Origin: Hyaloperonospora brassicae
Taxonomy: Eukaryota > Oomycota > Peronosporomycetes > Peronosporales > Peronosporaceae
NCBI GenBank assembly: GCA_947650285.1
Contig: CANTFL010000228.1
Coordinates: forward strand, 62,001-126,000
Direction of reading: 5' to 3'
DNA length: 64,000 bases
Shown: positions 22,075 through 33,848 of the stretch, in pieces
How positions within the stretch are numbered: the first letter of the stretch is position 1
Layout of the letters: each line of letters opens with the position of its first letter
The notes under the pieces: generated by a model
Database searches by the model: none
Told to the model about the DNA's origin: nothing
Seen by the model: only the letters and a program-made list of their open reading frames with translations
Position numbers and translations under genes: made by a program

Positions 22075-23791
22075 ATGTGTGCCATGGACATGAAGAAACG
22101 TGTCTGTCAGCGGGATGATCGCTGGATGGTCCTGCAGCTACGTACTTTCGTGCTGCTTCGACTCGCCACGTGCTGTCTTTTGTGACGGGTGTACGGACGC
22201 TGCAGATACTTGCCATGGCAAGCTGTTTTGCTGTCATGTAAGCACGGTTAATGAGGAATCACTTACGCATTTCGATTGCGTTTTCTTTGCTTGAACGTGT
22301 GTTTGTGTTGTGTTGTGCTGCGCGGATCTATCTGCAGTGGTCGCTGGTTGGCGAGCTGTACAGTGAGCACAGTCAATGTGCAAGTCGATCGTCATCGTGA
22401 TAGCACTGTGCTTGCTGCAGGATTGGCTGTTACTTACATGCTGGCCACGCGTGGAATGCCACTTGTGACTCTACGAACCCTAGAAAGCAGATGTTGCAGC
22501 CAAGAGTTGTTCCTCCGAGCCGACATTGATCAAATGTAGAGCCTACAAGCGTCGTTCCTGCCACGCAGAAGAAGCTGTGTTTGCCAATGTAGACATGATG
22601 CTGGTGACATTATGTACACAGAGCTGTCTAGCGTCCGGTCAGTCTGGACTGCTTCCACTTGAAGCCCTTCGACCTAGTTCGCAGCCTAACGGAAATCGTG
22701 CCATACGAATATCACTAGGGATCTATGACGTGCGCGGGCGACAGCGCCTAGGACCGTTGGCGTATACATGTTACGGCGAGCTCGTTGTTGATGACATGTG
22801 CTGGTCGGACCAGTTGTTCGTCGATCGGAGATCCGCTTGAAGATCGTTTGGTATTTCGGCTTGATCCATACACATCTCGGACACGTTATGTTGGCCACCC
22901 AGGGCTTGTTTGCCAGACTCTTCTTCACGAACATTTCCGCTGTCGGAGTTTTATTGCTTCGCGTCCGCAGAATGCGCCACGCCGACGCAAAGAAGACTTG
23001 AAAAATTGAGACACATCTGACACCACGTTCAGCCAAAGTCTTAGCAATCGCCTGTTCACGTTGTAAAACCAATGCTGTGAAATGTGCCTGGACAGGTGAC
23101 GGTCGAGCAGGTGGAGGGAGAATCATCTTTGAGTCATACGCTCCTTTGGCGTTACACTACCAAAACTCCATCGAGACCATTTGCACGTACATCGAGTCTT
23201 CATTGTGCTTACGATGAGATCCAACACAGTCTAGCCGTGGCTTCATAATACCTACGATTTGATTGCGATATAATCGCACCATCACCAACGAAGGGGACAG
23301 ACTCTCTACTCCTTCTGCGTCGGATCGCTACTCCCAGTCTGCGTCTTCCGTCGCTATAGCTCAACTACTCACACTACACATGCTGCAGTCTCTCGCCACA
23401 TTTGCTTTGCAAAGGGCGCTTTGCCATTGCCCGACTATCGTCTGCCACTATTTATTAGGTGTGAAAGCTGATCGTGAGCTCTACTATAGCTCTGCTGTGA
23501 TAATCAATCGCCCGAGTTCATCGAGACTCACGGTACACAAACATGTCTGCGAGGCAGTACTGATTCGTAAACGGTCGGACAAATCTGGCGAATGGGTCAG
23601 ATGTATCACTACCAGATCATGATGATATAACCGGTATGCAAGTCACCACGTTAGAATCGACGTAATACGTGTCTACGACCATGGATTCGTCATCGTCAGA
23701 ACATCGGTGATTGGACGATATTTTACGGTAAACTATCGGACGCATTCGAGCCGTTGTTGTTACTTGTCCATTTGCAGTCGAGCGAGCAGAG
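22075..23791. other. intergenic region between RPS23 and glyoxalase II
   Basis: Apart from the minus-strand candidate at 22686-23126, described separately, I see only short frames without family resemblance. The 3' end should contain the glyoxalase II promoter, but no core-promoter motif stands out. Confidence 0.5.
22686..23126 (-). CDS. hypothetical protein, unrecognised
   Basis: An ATG-to-TAG frame of 146 codons between RPS23 and glyoxalase II. It begins MILPPPARPSPVQAHFT and has a helical basic middle (LQREQAIAKTLAERG), then a CPRC pair in NITCPRCVWIKPKYQTIF. The Pro-rich start and even composition look more protein-like than neighbouring chance frames, but I recognise no family. An intron within it is possible, since GTGTCAG lies near codon 35. 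It could equally be non-coding. Confidence 0.25.
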   Translation of the reverse strand: MILPPPARPSPVQAHFTALVLQREQAIAKTLAERGVRCVSIFQVFFASAWRILRTRSNKTPTAEMFVKKSLANKPWVANITCPRCVWIKPKYQTIFKRISDRRTTGPTSTCHQQRARRNMYTPTVLGAVARARHRSLVIFVWHDFR

Positions 23792-24648
23792 ATGGCGATG
23801 CAAATCGAGTTGATCCCTGTCCTGTCTGACAATTACGCCTATCTTCTCATTGACTCTGCCAATCGTACGTCTATCGGTTTAGTATCGTTGCTGTTACATT
23901 GTACAACATACCGAAAGATTAGTTTGTGTCGACAGATGTGGCGGCGGCAGTTGATCCCGTGGATGCCCAAAAGGTTTACGCCCGTGCCGAAGAGCTCCAC
24001 GTGACCATTTCCATGATCCTCGCTACCCATTCACACTGGGACCATGCAGGTGGAAATTCGGACCTTGTGAACCTCATTCAGGAGCGCGAAAAGCGTCAAA
24101 TACCGGTCGTCGGGGGACCTGGAAGCGCTGTGGAAGCTCAGACTCAATCAGTGGCTGAAGGAGACGTGCTGCAATTCGGGGATCTAAGCATCAACGTCTA
24201 CTACACTCCGTGCCATACTCGTGATCATGTGCTGTATCATTGCCAGGACTCGCTGTTTACCGGTGACACGGTGTTCGTCGCTGGCTGTGGACGGTTTTTT
24301 AGTGGAACCCCAGCGGAGATGCACTACGCACTGAATGAGGTGGTAGCTAAGCTGCCAGAGGAGACAAAGATCTACTGCGGGCATGAGTACACGGCAAGCA
24401 ATTTGCGCTTTGCTGCTTACGTGGAACCGGAGAATGAAGTGGTGCGAGAGAAGCTGGCATGGGCTATCGAGAAAACAGAGGCCGGCGAGCCTACGATTCC
24501 GTCGACGGTGAAGGAGCAGCTGGCAACGAACCCGTTCATGCGAGTGAAGGAAGCTACGGTGCAGAGATTTGCCAATGGAGAGAAAAACCCCGTGCTGGTC
24601 ATGGAGTTCGTGCGTGCTGCCAAGGACAGCTTCGTGATTGGAAAGTAG
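23792..24648 (+). CDS. glyoxalase II (hydroxyacylglutathione hydrolase)
   Basis: Hydrolyses S-lactoylglutathione to lactate and glutathione, the second step of methylglyoxal detoxification. Exon 1 is 23792-23864, the intron 23865-23935 (71 nt, GTACGT...CAG) and exon 2 23936-24648, giving 261 residues. That is the length of the short cytosolic form, and no targeting peptide is seen. The metallo-beta-lactamase metal site is complete: THSHWDH with His56, His58, Asp60 and His61, then TPCHTRDH, FTGDTVFVAGCGRFF and CGHEYT. The C-terminal HAGH domain contains NPFMRV. The joined exons restore DSANHVAAAVDPVDA, typical of the family. Confidence 0.95.
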
Positions 24649-27107
24649 ATATGATGAGCTTGATGAGGCATGACAGGCGTTTTGCACATGACGTTACTCT
24701 TCCTTGCTGTTGAGTCCTGGTTGCGTGCTACTAGACCATAAAGTATCATGTCGTGATATCCTATCCGCATGGACACCCATTTTGCAAACACAGTGTGTAT
24801 CGTCAGCAACACGTGCAAATGTCAATGACGTGCAGCTCAACAAGAAGCCTTCAGGCAGATAACTCGACTACAGTTGCAACGCCGTATACACAAAAATTAG
24901 CATGCCTTCGCAAGCTCTGTGTTCCTTCTCGCTACTTGCTGCCAAACAACTGCTAAAGGTCAGCACTATCGCGGCTTAGCTTTTCAAACGGTGAGAACGT
25001 TCCTTCCTCACTATCGACCTAGATGAGGAGTTGTCGATAGAGTACATACTATTCGATACCTAGGAATATGGATACACGTCGCCCATCGTGCACTGAATAT
25101 GCTAACTATAACGGAGTCGAAACGAAAGATTTAGAAAGTGCCGCTCTTGTTGATAGCTACTTTTGAGCTGCTGCTGCGTCGAGATAGCGATGTGTAGGCG
25201 CATTGCTGATAGTCTGATAATGATAGTGCGTCATTGTGGCCAGATTGTTTGCGTAGGACAGTCAACGCGCGTGGATGTACTCGGTGGCTCTGGTCAACGT
25301 GATCAATGAGCCCTCGCAGTCATATTGAGGATATACCAGACAGGCATGATGCGCTACGATCCTACCGACAGCATGTGCTGATCGATGCAATGATTGACAG
25401 CAATGCATACACCGTTGCTTGGCTCTCGAAGGTTGGATAGCTGATGGTTTGTTTGTGATACCTTGGGATCGCTGTACAAACGGAAGCTCGTGATAGTGCT
25501 GAGTCGTGAGGACTCCCGAAACCATTATTGCATCGCACCAAGACGGGCAACAATGGAGGGCACTATGTGAAGCTTCATTCATAAATATATGACTGTTATC
25601 CTATTTATCAGCCATTTGGTGCAGGCGGTACGCAAAGATACCCGCACAGCTTGTGCTCTTACTTGGCCTGGATTTGAACCGAAGATCTACCCAATCATCA
25701 TGGTTTTCGTGACAAAGATCCACATCGTTTGCTAGTTTGACATCGTGACCCCTGTATCACTTACGCCATGCTCAACTATCAATCTCAACAAATCCACGCG
25801 CGAGGGTGTGTGTGATACATTCTATTCACAGGTTGAAAGCATATTGGGAATGCTGTTTGCTTGCACAAGAGCACAATCCGTTGGCTTTCATCTCAGACAC
25901 CTCTTCCCAAATCGTGCTATATTTTTCGTATCGCTGCTAGCCTATTTTTGCACGAGTGCATCTACGCGTGGTGAAACTCGGACAATATCTGGGTGGGCAT
26001 CTTGAGCCGATATAACGATACGACACGCACAGCCGCCATTTTACATCAGGTGGCAACAATCACAAGAACAATGACGTCGACTGAGTTATATAATTGCAGA
26101 TGATTTCCATTAAAAAAATCTGTGACACGGCCCAGTGGCTGACAACGTGTCCCAAACATCTTGAGGCTTCTGGGTAGCCAGTAAAGACACACTTTGTACA
26201 CGAGATCATCTTTCTACAAAACCGCTTGCTTGTGTGAGCAGTACAAACACGTGTCTACTATAGCCGGCGTGCTAGCAATTTGGCATCGTTGCAGTGAACG
26301 AAATATGATTCCAGGTTCGCTTCCGATTCGAGTGGGACGCAATCTTTGCTATAACGTCAGAACCGATAGCGTTGCTTGTTGAGAATCGTAGGTGACACCC
26401 GCTCAATAATGTGCCCACATAATTGCCAGTCAGTAGACTGCTACCGCTGTTTGTGTCCGCTGTAGGTTCTCGAGCCACAGAAGGATCTAGCAACATTTGT
26501 GCAAACATTCATTTGAAGGTATGCCGTGTCGATAATTACGAAGGGTTTCTCTTTTAGTACTGTGGTCCACGTGTCTCAAATGAGTGTTTAGGAACCGAGA
26601 AAGAGCGGAATGTACAGTGCATCATGCTAAGTAGCCACCTACGAGCCATACGATATTCGGACTTGAGCATCGTCCGTCTAGACGTCATACATTTCTGCCT
26701 GATCACGTTCGCGCAAACGGCGTTTGTACTTTCTCGCAGCTTCACAATTCATTCAGAAACATTATCATCGTAAAAGGGTGTCGTAGTCGGCATTCGTACC
26801 ACTTTGCGTCGTTCCTGTGCTTCCGCGAGTTCCGAAAGGAGAGTATGAGATACCTCGAAGTCAGAAAAAGCCATCAAATCGAAGTTTGCTACATCCACGG
26901 CAGTGTACTACTTTCTAGCGATTGCAGGCAAACCCGCAGCAGCGAGTGTCGACCTTTCTTTCACCTCCTTTTGTCTTCAGATCCTGTCGTCTCGTCAAGC
27001 CTTTGCCGAATGCGATCCAAATTCTGGTGAGAGCGCGGCTGCGGGTAGCATCGTCGCCGCCATTGAGGCAGTTCAGCGCTGCTGGAGCAAGCCGTAGTCG
27101 ATGCCGG
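24649..27107. other. intergenic, nothing convincing
   Basis: This 2.5 kb lies between the convergent 3' ends of the glyoxalase II and MSH1 genes. All frames are short and without recognisable motifs. A stretch at 25664-25680 resembles a tRNA T-loop in reverse but the rest does not fold as a tRNA. Confidence 0.55.
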
Positions 27108-30100
27108 TCATGGATCAGTTATAACTCGTACTTTATCTTCATCTTGCGTAAGTTTGCTCAGTAGCTCCGTCGCGCGCGCGATCACGTTGGGCGGGCATCC
27201 AGCAAGCGCCGCGGTGTTGATACCGTACGATTGGGACGCAAGGCCTTCAACCACACGATGCGAAAAGACGAGTTGTGTTGTCTGGCCTTCTACTCGGTGC
27301 TCAAGGACTTCCATCCGATACGGTCGAAGCTCGCCCGAACACGTACCGCCAACCAAACTGTTTAACGCAGTGAAATGTGTGGCAAACAACGTCCGAGTCT
27401 GTCGTGCGCATAAAGTCTCCAGCACAGCTCCAGCAATCGCGATACCATCGTTGACAGCAGTGCCACGGCCCACTTCGTCCATCAAAACTAGCGAGCGACT
27501 CGTTGCCTGCGTCAAGATTGTCGATGTCTCTTGCATTTCTACCATGAAGGTACTTTTGTCAGCTGCCAAATCGTCTGTCGATCCGACACGACAAAATAAC
27601 TTGTCAACAAGACCAACCCGAGCAAACTTCGCTGGTACAAAGCTACCCATTTGCGCTAGCACCACGACATGCGCACTTTGACGTAGAAACGTGCTCTTTC
27701 CGCCCATGTTAGGACCTGTTAGTAACCAGCAAGACCCCACTGGGTCTGCTGCGAGGTGTAGACTATTGGGCACAAAAGTGCGCATGTTTCGAGCGTTTTT
27801 ACCTCGAAGGTGAGCTGCTTCCACAACTGCGTGGCGCCCGTCTTCAACGTGCAGCTCGTAACTGCCATCAAGCAATGGTCGAGTGAAATTGCGCTCCAGA
27901 GCCACTTGGGCGTGAGAACAGACGACATCTATCTGAGAGATCGCGTGAGCCATGGATTGCAACTCAATGCGCACAGCTAGAATTTGGTCACGCAGCGCCG
28001 CAAAGATACCGTTTTCTACACGCTCTACCTCCACCGCGGCTTCTGTGACTTCCCGATTTAGCTGTCGCAACTCCTCACTGCGATATCGCACTGAGTTTTT
28101 CATCGACTGGAATAGCGTCAGTTTCTCGAGTTCGCGACGTCCACAATCGGTTTTCAATAGCTTCGTGTTTTCGTCGTGCGGGAGATCAAGAAAGTACCCC
28201 TTCTCTGCCTGGAATACAACACGAAGCCGCGTAGATCCTACCAGTTCGCGATATTTGGCCTGCAACTCCTGCTTTTCTGGGGACTTCGGGTCATGTTGTA
28301 GAATAGCTCGCCACCTGTCTAGTTCTGGAGAATATCCAGCACGAACGAACCCGCTTTTGGAGTTGAGCGCTGCGTAATCATCTTTGAGTGCCGCGTGAAT
28401 TTCGTCCGCAGCTTTTTTGATTTTCCCGCGTTGCTGCTTATCGGCATCAAGGTCGCGACAGCACTCATCCAGTAGTGCTGGTAAATTCGAGGTGCCCTGT
28501 CCAAGTGGATCCATGAGGCGGCTGCATCGATGACGCTCGCTGGTCCATACAAGTTCAAACAAGAGTTTGGCTTCATCAATGGTCGAAGCAACATTCTTCA
28601 GATCTTTCGGGGTGCCAACGCCTATTGAAAGCCGTTGAAGATTCCGCTCCATGTCAAAAACTTCTGCTAGTTGTTTTCGCGTGCGTTGCAGTAGAAGCTC
28701 TTGTTCGTGGAAATACGAAACAGCGTTTAGCCGACGATCGAGAAGCCCTAGATTCACCAGCGGCGACGATAACTGAGCCTAGACATACTCCGAATCATAA
28801 GCGTGGTACATAATAGAATAGTACGAAAAGCAGCATCGACTCGTACCGCAAGAAGTCTTGAGCCGCCAGCCGTTGCTGTTAAATCGATGGTTTGAAGGAG
28901 ACTCGATGCTTTTGAGCCACTAAGCGACTTCGTGAGCTCTAGCCCTCTCCACGCGCTCGAGTCGATAATCATGTGGTCAGAAGATTCGACGTGAAGCGGT
29001 GCCCGAACCAAGGCACTCGATCCTCGGTGAGTGAAGCGCACGTAGTCCAGAATCGCTGACACTGCTGCTTGTTCTGGTGAGTCGGCGGCACTGACGATAC
29101 TGGCACGACCTTGACGCCCGCCATCGGGTTTTTGTGGAATAAAGCTAGCAGCGGGGCGGAACGTTTTCATGCACGTGTCAGGAAGCACTGCATCCAGCAA
29201 CGCGACGGCATTTGGAGGCATGTCGACCGAATGCGAGCTCACTGTGTCGACCACCTCATCCGTCAGACTTGGCAGCAGAATTTCTTTTGGCGAGCACCGC
29301 AAGATAGCGCTAGAAAGCTTGTCACACGTGGACGTGGTCGACACAAACTCGCCCGTTGACAAGTCGGCCCACGCAAGGCCCCATACACCCTCCTTGTAAA
29401 AGAGAGACGCTAAGTAATTGTTCTCCTTCGGCGTGAGCATCGTATCCTCCACCAATGATCCAGGTGTGACGATTCGGACAACTTGTCGGTCTACAAGGGA
29501 GTTCAACCCCCTCCGTTTCGCACTGGATGCCGTCTGCAAGTCCACGTGATGATGCCACACACGCGAAAATGGATGTCACTAGAAATGCTCAGTTATGCGA
29601 ATAGTCCGCGATATGTCCAACCCCACCTCAACTTGATTGCATATCGCCACTTTGACACCATGATGCATCACCTACTTCGTTTGACATTCGTACAACAATA
29701 TCAGCAAGCAGCTCACTCAACACATCGCTTACCACCAAGCAAAAAAGAGAAACTATCGCAAATACCAACTTCTCTACGAACGAGTCCACGGATCCAATAG
29801 GGAACCCACACATTGCGCTAAGCGCGTGTTGAGTCGTTTTGGTCTTCCTTGTCAGTGCTAAGTTCAGCAGCTTGTTTACGAAAAGCACAAAAAGGACACA
29901 CACATGCACAAACAGTTAGCACGCTCTCATAAAGTGCTTTATCTCTCTCTTGTTTTCTCATCGAAGCGCTTGTACATGAGCTGCTCGTCGGGCATCTTCC
30001 CCAAAAAACTCGTAAAAGTCTCCCACTTGGAACAGCAGCATGCAGTCTTTACATGACAGCATCAACGAGGGACAAACGTCAAATATCCAGATAGTTTGCG

Positions 30101-30366
30101 ATGAGCCAAAATCCATAGCAGCGAAGCAATCGCTGTGGTGTACCTGGATACTCCTTCTTGCGAGCGAGATACTGCGCGACCATTGGCGTCACTTTCGTCG
30201 TCTCGTTCTCAATGGATTTATCCCCAACAGTCGCCGAAGCAGCTGCGGATGATAGCCACCGTGTGCAGCTACCACACTGGCAGTGCCAATGCGACGATGT
30301 GTTCGGTCTGGCAGCGAGACGCGCACGAGGATCAAGTCCACGAGCGCGATTCAGCCGCCGCAGCAT
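27108..30366 (-). CDS. MSH1: mitochondrial MutS homologue, MSH1 type
   Basis: DNA mismatch recognition ATPase. Six exons on the minus strand: 30366-30144, 30046-29976, 29870-29766, 29711-29676, 29533-28847 and 28778-27108, with introns of 97, 105, 54, 142 and 68 nt. Together they give about 930 residues in one frame. The start MLRRLNRARG, rich in Arg and Ser and free of acids, fits a mitochondrial presequence; an in-frame ATG at 30429 is a less likely start. Domain I has GDFYEFF with Phe85-Tyr86-Glu87, the mismatch-wedge motif, then LALTRK and MCGFPIGSVDSFVEKL. The ATPase has GPNMGGKS (729-736), LVLMDEVGRGT and FATHF, and ends in an ordinary MutS dimer helix (ARATELLSKL). The GIY-YIG endonuclease of plant MSH1 is absent. 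Confidence 0.9.
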
Positions 30367-30567
30367 TATTGGCTGTGGTTTGATATAGATATTATCTGCA
30401 TCGGATTTTGTTTTATCGCTTGTCGTCATCTGAGATTACGATGAGCTATTTTTAAGCTGTGAATACAATGCGACGTGTGACGAGCCGAAATTTACCTTGT
30501 TGTGGTTAACCTATGTTTCATCCGCTAAACTGATTTCAGTAAGCTGAAACCATGTATAAGCTGTCCC

Positions 30568-31006
30568 TGTAACGGGGTAGCCCGTTACATGAGATTGTCA
30601 TTAAAACAATCTGACGATAAAGAATATTACGTCGAATATTCTTTTAACAATATCACAGACATGGTGGTATTGTTGAAGATGACCGAAGGGTCTACTCATT
30701 GGTTGATATCGTGATTATATCAACCCACCAATCGCTGCTAGACGCGCGCAATGGGTGGTGAGTAGACGTCATCATACATATAGTTACATTAGTATAATTA
30801 AGTCAGTAAAAACAGAGATACAAGAGTTATAGGACTTAATTATATTAATACAGTTTTACTTTTACCAGAGACTAGTCTGAATACTTGGTCTCCTTTCCTT
30901 CCTCTGTGTTCCTTAAACACTTAGCAGGGCACTGTCGACCACTGTCGTCAGTGGAAGTATACTCCGTACTGGTCAACCAGTACGTAGTCAACAGTGCCCC
31001 GTTACA
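30568..31006 (+). repeat. solo LTR of family C, 439 bp, with 5-bp target duplication
   Basis: It is the reverse complement of the 438-bp LTRs of element C with few differences, and begins TGTAACGGGG and ends CCGTTACA. The flanks are GTCCC on both sides (30563-30567 and 31007-31011), a perfect 5-bp target-site duplication. No internal sequence is present, so it formed by LTR-LTR recombination. It sits about 200 bp upstream of the MSH1 start, in orientation opposite to element C. Confidence 0.93.
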
Positions 31007-31923
31007 GTCCCACTGAGTGTCTTTCGAGCTCGATTTGCGGCTGCTAAGTTCAAGATACACGTTATATCTGATTTAACGAACTCACTTTTCAGGAGGTTCT
31101 GTACGTAGGCTCGTTGCAGCATGATACGATACGTAACATAAACAATATTCGTTCATGGTCTTGGTTTAGCCGGAGGTGCACATACGCGAGCCACACGTCC
31201 GGGTGACCTATCTGTTTGGCTGAGGAACCGGCACTAGTGGCAGCCAATATTGTTAGACGTCGATGGCGTTGTCTGCACGTGTGCAAAGGATATCGGGGTG
31301 CCTGGGTAAAATTTATTTAATGTTGGCTACTCTCGTTCGTCAAATCTATGGAACACGCTTTTCGCCGGGACCGCAGCTTGACCAGCTCAAGTTGCGCATG
31401 GTATACGTCCAATCCGCCCTTCATCATATGCTGTTCCCACATGGCGAAACGCATCTTCTCATGTAATCTATCAAATTGTCACTTAGTAGCCAATCAGGTG
31501 ATGTCAAACTTGCCTGTAACAGGTCTTGCAGTTGAACTTCAGAGCTTTCACTACCTGTCGGAAATGCTATTCACTAACACGCATTTCGGTTTGAGGTCCT
31601 ACTGATCTATGCATGGCAGTCAGCCCGTTGACTTTGTAGACATTGCCAACCCACCCATCGATACAGACCTTTTTTTATTTACGCTTGTACGAACGACAAG
31701 ATAAGTAAAACGGAGTATGCAAATACCGAATCAAGTTAATTAAAGATTAATAAAGTGGTGTTGCCTAATGTTATTCATGCAGGTTCGGGAACCCCTGATG
31801 TGATTTAGTATGTCCACAGAAACAGACCTTAAGTCAAGCATGCATGTTATCGCTCGTAGCCTCTTGACGTGAGCGATGTTGCATGTGTTAAAAGTCAGTG
31901 GGATTCATGGCCGACAGTGCCAC
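31007..31923. other. intergenic between solo LTR and copy B
   Basis: No gene recognised; only short frames (longest about 85 codons at 31348-31605). Confidence 0.5.
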
Positions 31924-32440
31924 TGTAGCGGAGATACACAGCTCCTTAAGTCAGAGGAAGACTTAACGCTCAATGAGAAACTTTGGTTCAACGAACCCGA
32001 CTCAAAGAGTCAACAGCTCTACGAGCAACTTTGGTTCTACGAACCCGACTCAGAGAGTCAACAAGCTCAGAGAGCGTACGGTCCGTGTTCCAGGAGGACC
32101 AAACGATTCAAGAGAATCACAGCACAGAGTACTTAAGAGCAGCTACCTTTACAGACGTTGCTAGCTCTTCCGATCAAGACGCCTCGCAAGGCACGTGTCT
32201 TATGTTGATCAAAATGGGAACTGAATTTCATTTCTTCTTTTAAGAACACCGTAGAACAAAGAAAATAACCTACTCACTTATGTCCTGAATAAACCTACTA
32301 AAAGATCTCGTAATCAATGGTTGACAGACATCAGTCTTCAACAATTGATACTGTGTTCTAATATTACTTTAAAAGGGATATCATCCCTTGTGTGTACCAC
32401 ACCTATTGTCGACTACCAGTCGACGTGTGATTTCATTACA
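31924..32440 (-). repeat. 3' LTR of copy B, 517 bp
   Basis: Starts TGTAGCGGAG and ends TTTCATTACA in window orientation. It contains a 48-bp tandem direct repeat starting at 31975 and 32023 (core CAACTTTGGTTC). Same length as the 5' LTR at 39138-39654, with scattered substitutions. The plus-strand antisense frame begins 107 bp downstream. Confidence 0.93.
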
Positions 32441-32547
32441 CCCTCCCCCACCAGGCTGACGTTTTCACAAAACGTCAATCGAATTCTCTTCTTGAAGAGG
32501 ACGATGTGTGTGCGCTTCAACCTCACTATTGGCAAAACACAAACACC

Positions 32548-33848
32548 ATGACATCGCCACCCCATGAGTCCTCGACTCTCTCGTCTTACCTTGGAATCGA
32601 TGGGGATGTGGATTATGGTAGCGATACCGATACCCATGGTGACGAGAGGACAATGTCCGACGCACCAGTGCAAGAGGCAGCGCCTCATATTGCACCAAAC
32701 CCATTTGCCGAGCGTGGCGAAGCCAACGCGCCATCGGCGCCGCATCAAAACTTCTTGTGGGCGATGCCATCATTACTAATCCGCTCGATGAGCAACAATA
32801 GTTAGCTATCCAACGAGAGGAGAGCGCTCAGCGCCGTATGCAGCTTGCTGCAACCCTTGAGGGTCGTCGTGGCTACCTGTTCACACCACTCAATGTGGAA
32901 GAGCGTATAGGCCAAACGACAGGTCGTTCTTTGGCAACGTGGGCCATTGGCGCTGAGCCTACATCTTCTGATGAGGTGGCGAGTTGACAGGCACTTCGTG
33001 AGAGGTACCTGCAACCCCACTTGACGACTCAAAGTCAATACGAGTTGCGACTTGACACGCAGGCACGGGGTGCACCGGTTCCACCGATGAAGGGTATACC
33101 CATCCTCTTATTTGCAGGCGAATCTCAAGAGGAAGAAGATAACGCTTTTGTTCGCTGGGTGCATCGGAAACGACACCTCAGTAGCGTGTTAGCTCCCAGA
33201 GCAAGTGCCGATGTGGCAGATGTTCGTCTAGAACGAAAGCTTCGGTAGGATTACGCCAAGCTTAAGGCCAGAGGCCAATTGCAAACTCGCACACGCTATG
33301 CTCCGGCTGTGCCGATTGATGTGGGTGTTGGTCAAGCGGGACCCAACTACTCACCTGCTTCCACCACTATTGGTGAGAAGCGCTCTAGATCGAGGGATGA
33401 CCCTTGCCACGATGTTCAAAAACATCAACGGCGTATGGGCAATCCTGCCGATAGGGTGTCTCAAACTCCCACGAGTTCTCCGACTCCGGGTACCCTCGCT
33501 ACTTCACCAGATACTGGTATTGACCCTGACGACGACGTCGTTTCAGGAATCGCTAAACATGGAACTGGTAGTTCCCTTGCTCATCGAGCAGCGTCGGAGG
33601 TGGTCGGTATAACGAAGGAGGATCATAAGAAGGTGTTTCTCGAGCTGAGTGGTCTCCGTGAGACATTGGGTAAGACCCAGAGTGCGTTTGACGCGATGCG
33701 AGCCTGTGTCCAGGCGTTGGAGTTGAGCCAAGCCCGGATGGAGGCTCAGCTTGACCTCCTGATACGGATTAAGCAACCGATGGCAAGGCCAACCTACCCG
33801 GCGCAAGCGCTTCCAAGCTCACGTGGGACGAATCCCGATACGGCTTAA
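32548..33848 (+). pseudogene. antisense open frame of copy B (aORF), about 430 codons with lesions
   Basis: On the strand opposite to gag-pol, an ATG at 32548 (MTSPPHESSTL) opens 107 bp inside the 3' LTR. The N-terminal part is acidic and Ser/Asp-rich and contains DAPVQEAAPHIAPNPFAERG. A frame change near 32800 leads to the open stretch 33021-33248, which shares EGESQEEEDNAFVRWVHRK-type sequence with copy A. After one TAG, 33279-33848 runs for 189 codons with the coiled-coil-like LSGLRETLGKTQSAFDAMR. The last 400 bp lie antisense to the integrase linker and chromodomain. Product unknown; no domain recognised. Confidence 0.5.

Noticed and set aside
25640..25730. tRNA gene on the minus strand
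   Set aside because: GGTTCAAATCC resembles a T-loop, but the T stem pairs badly and no acceptor, D or anticodon arms can be drawn.
27154..28377. plus-strand frames of 175 and 141 codons
   Set aside because: Exact antisense of the conserved MSH1 ATPase and connector exons; chance frames.
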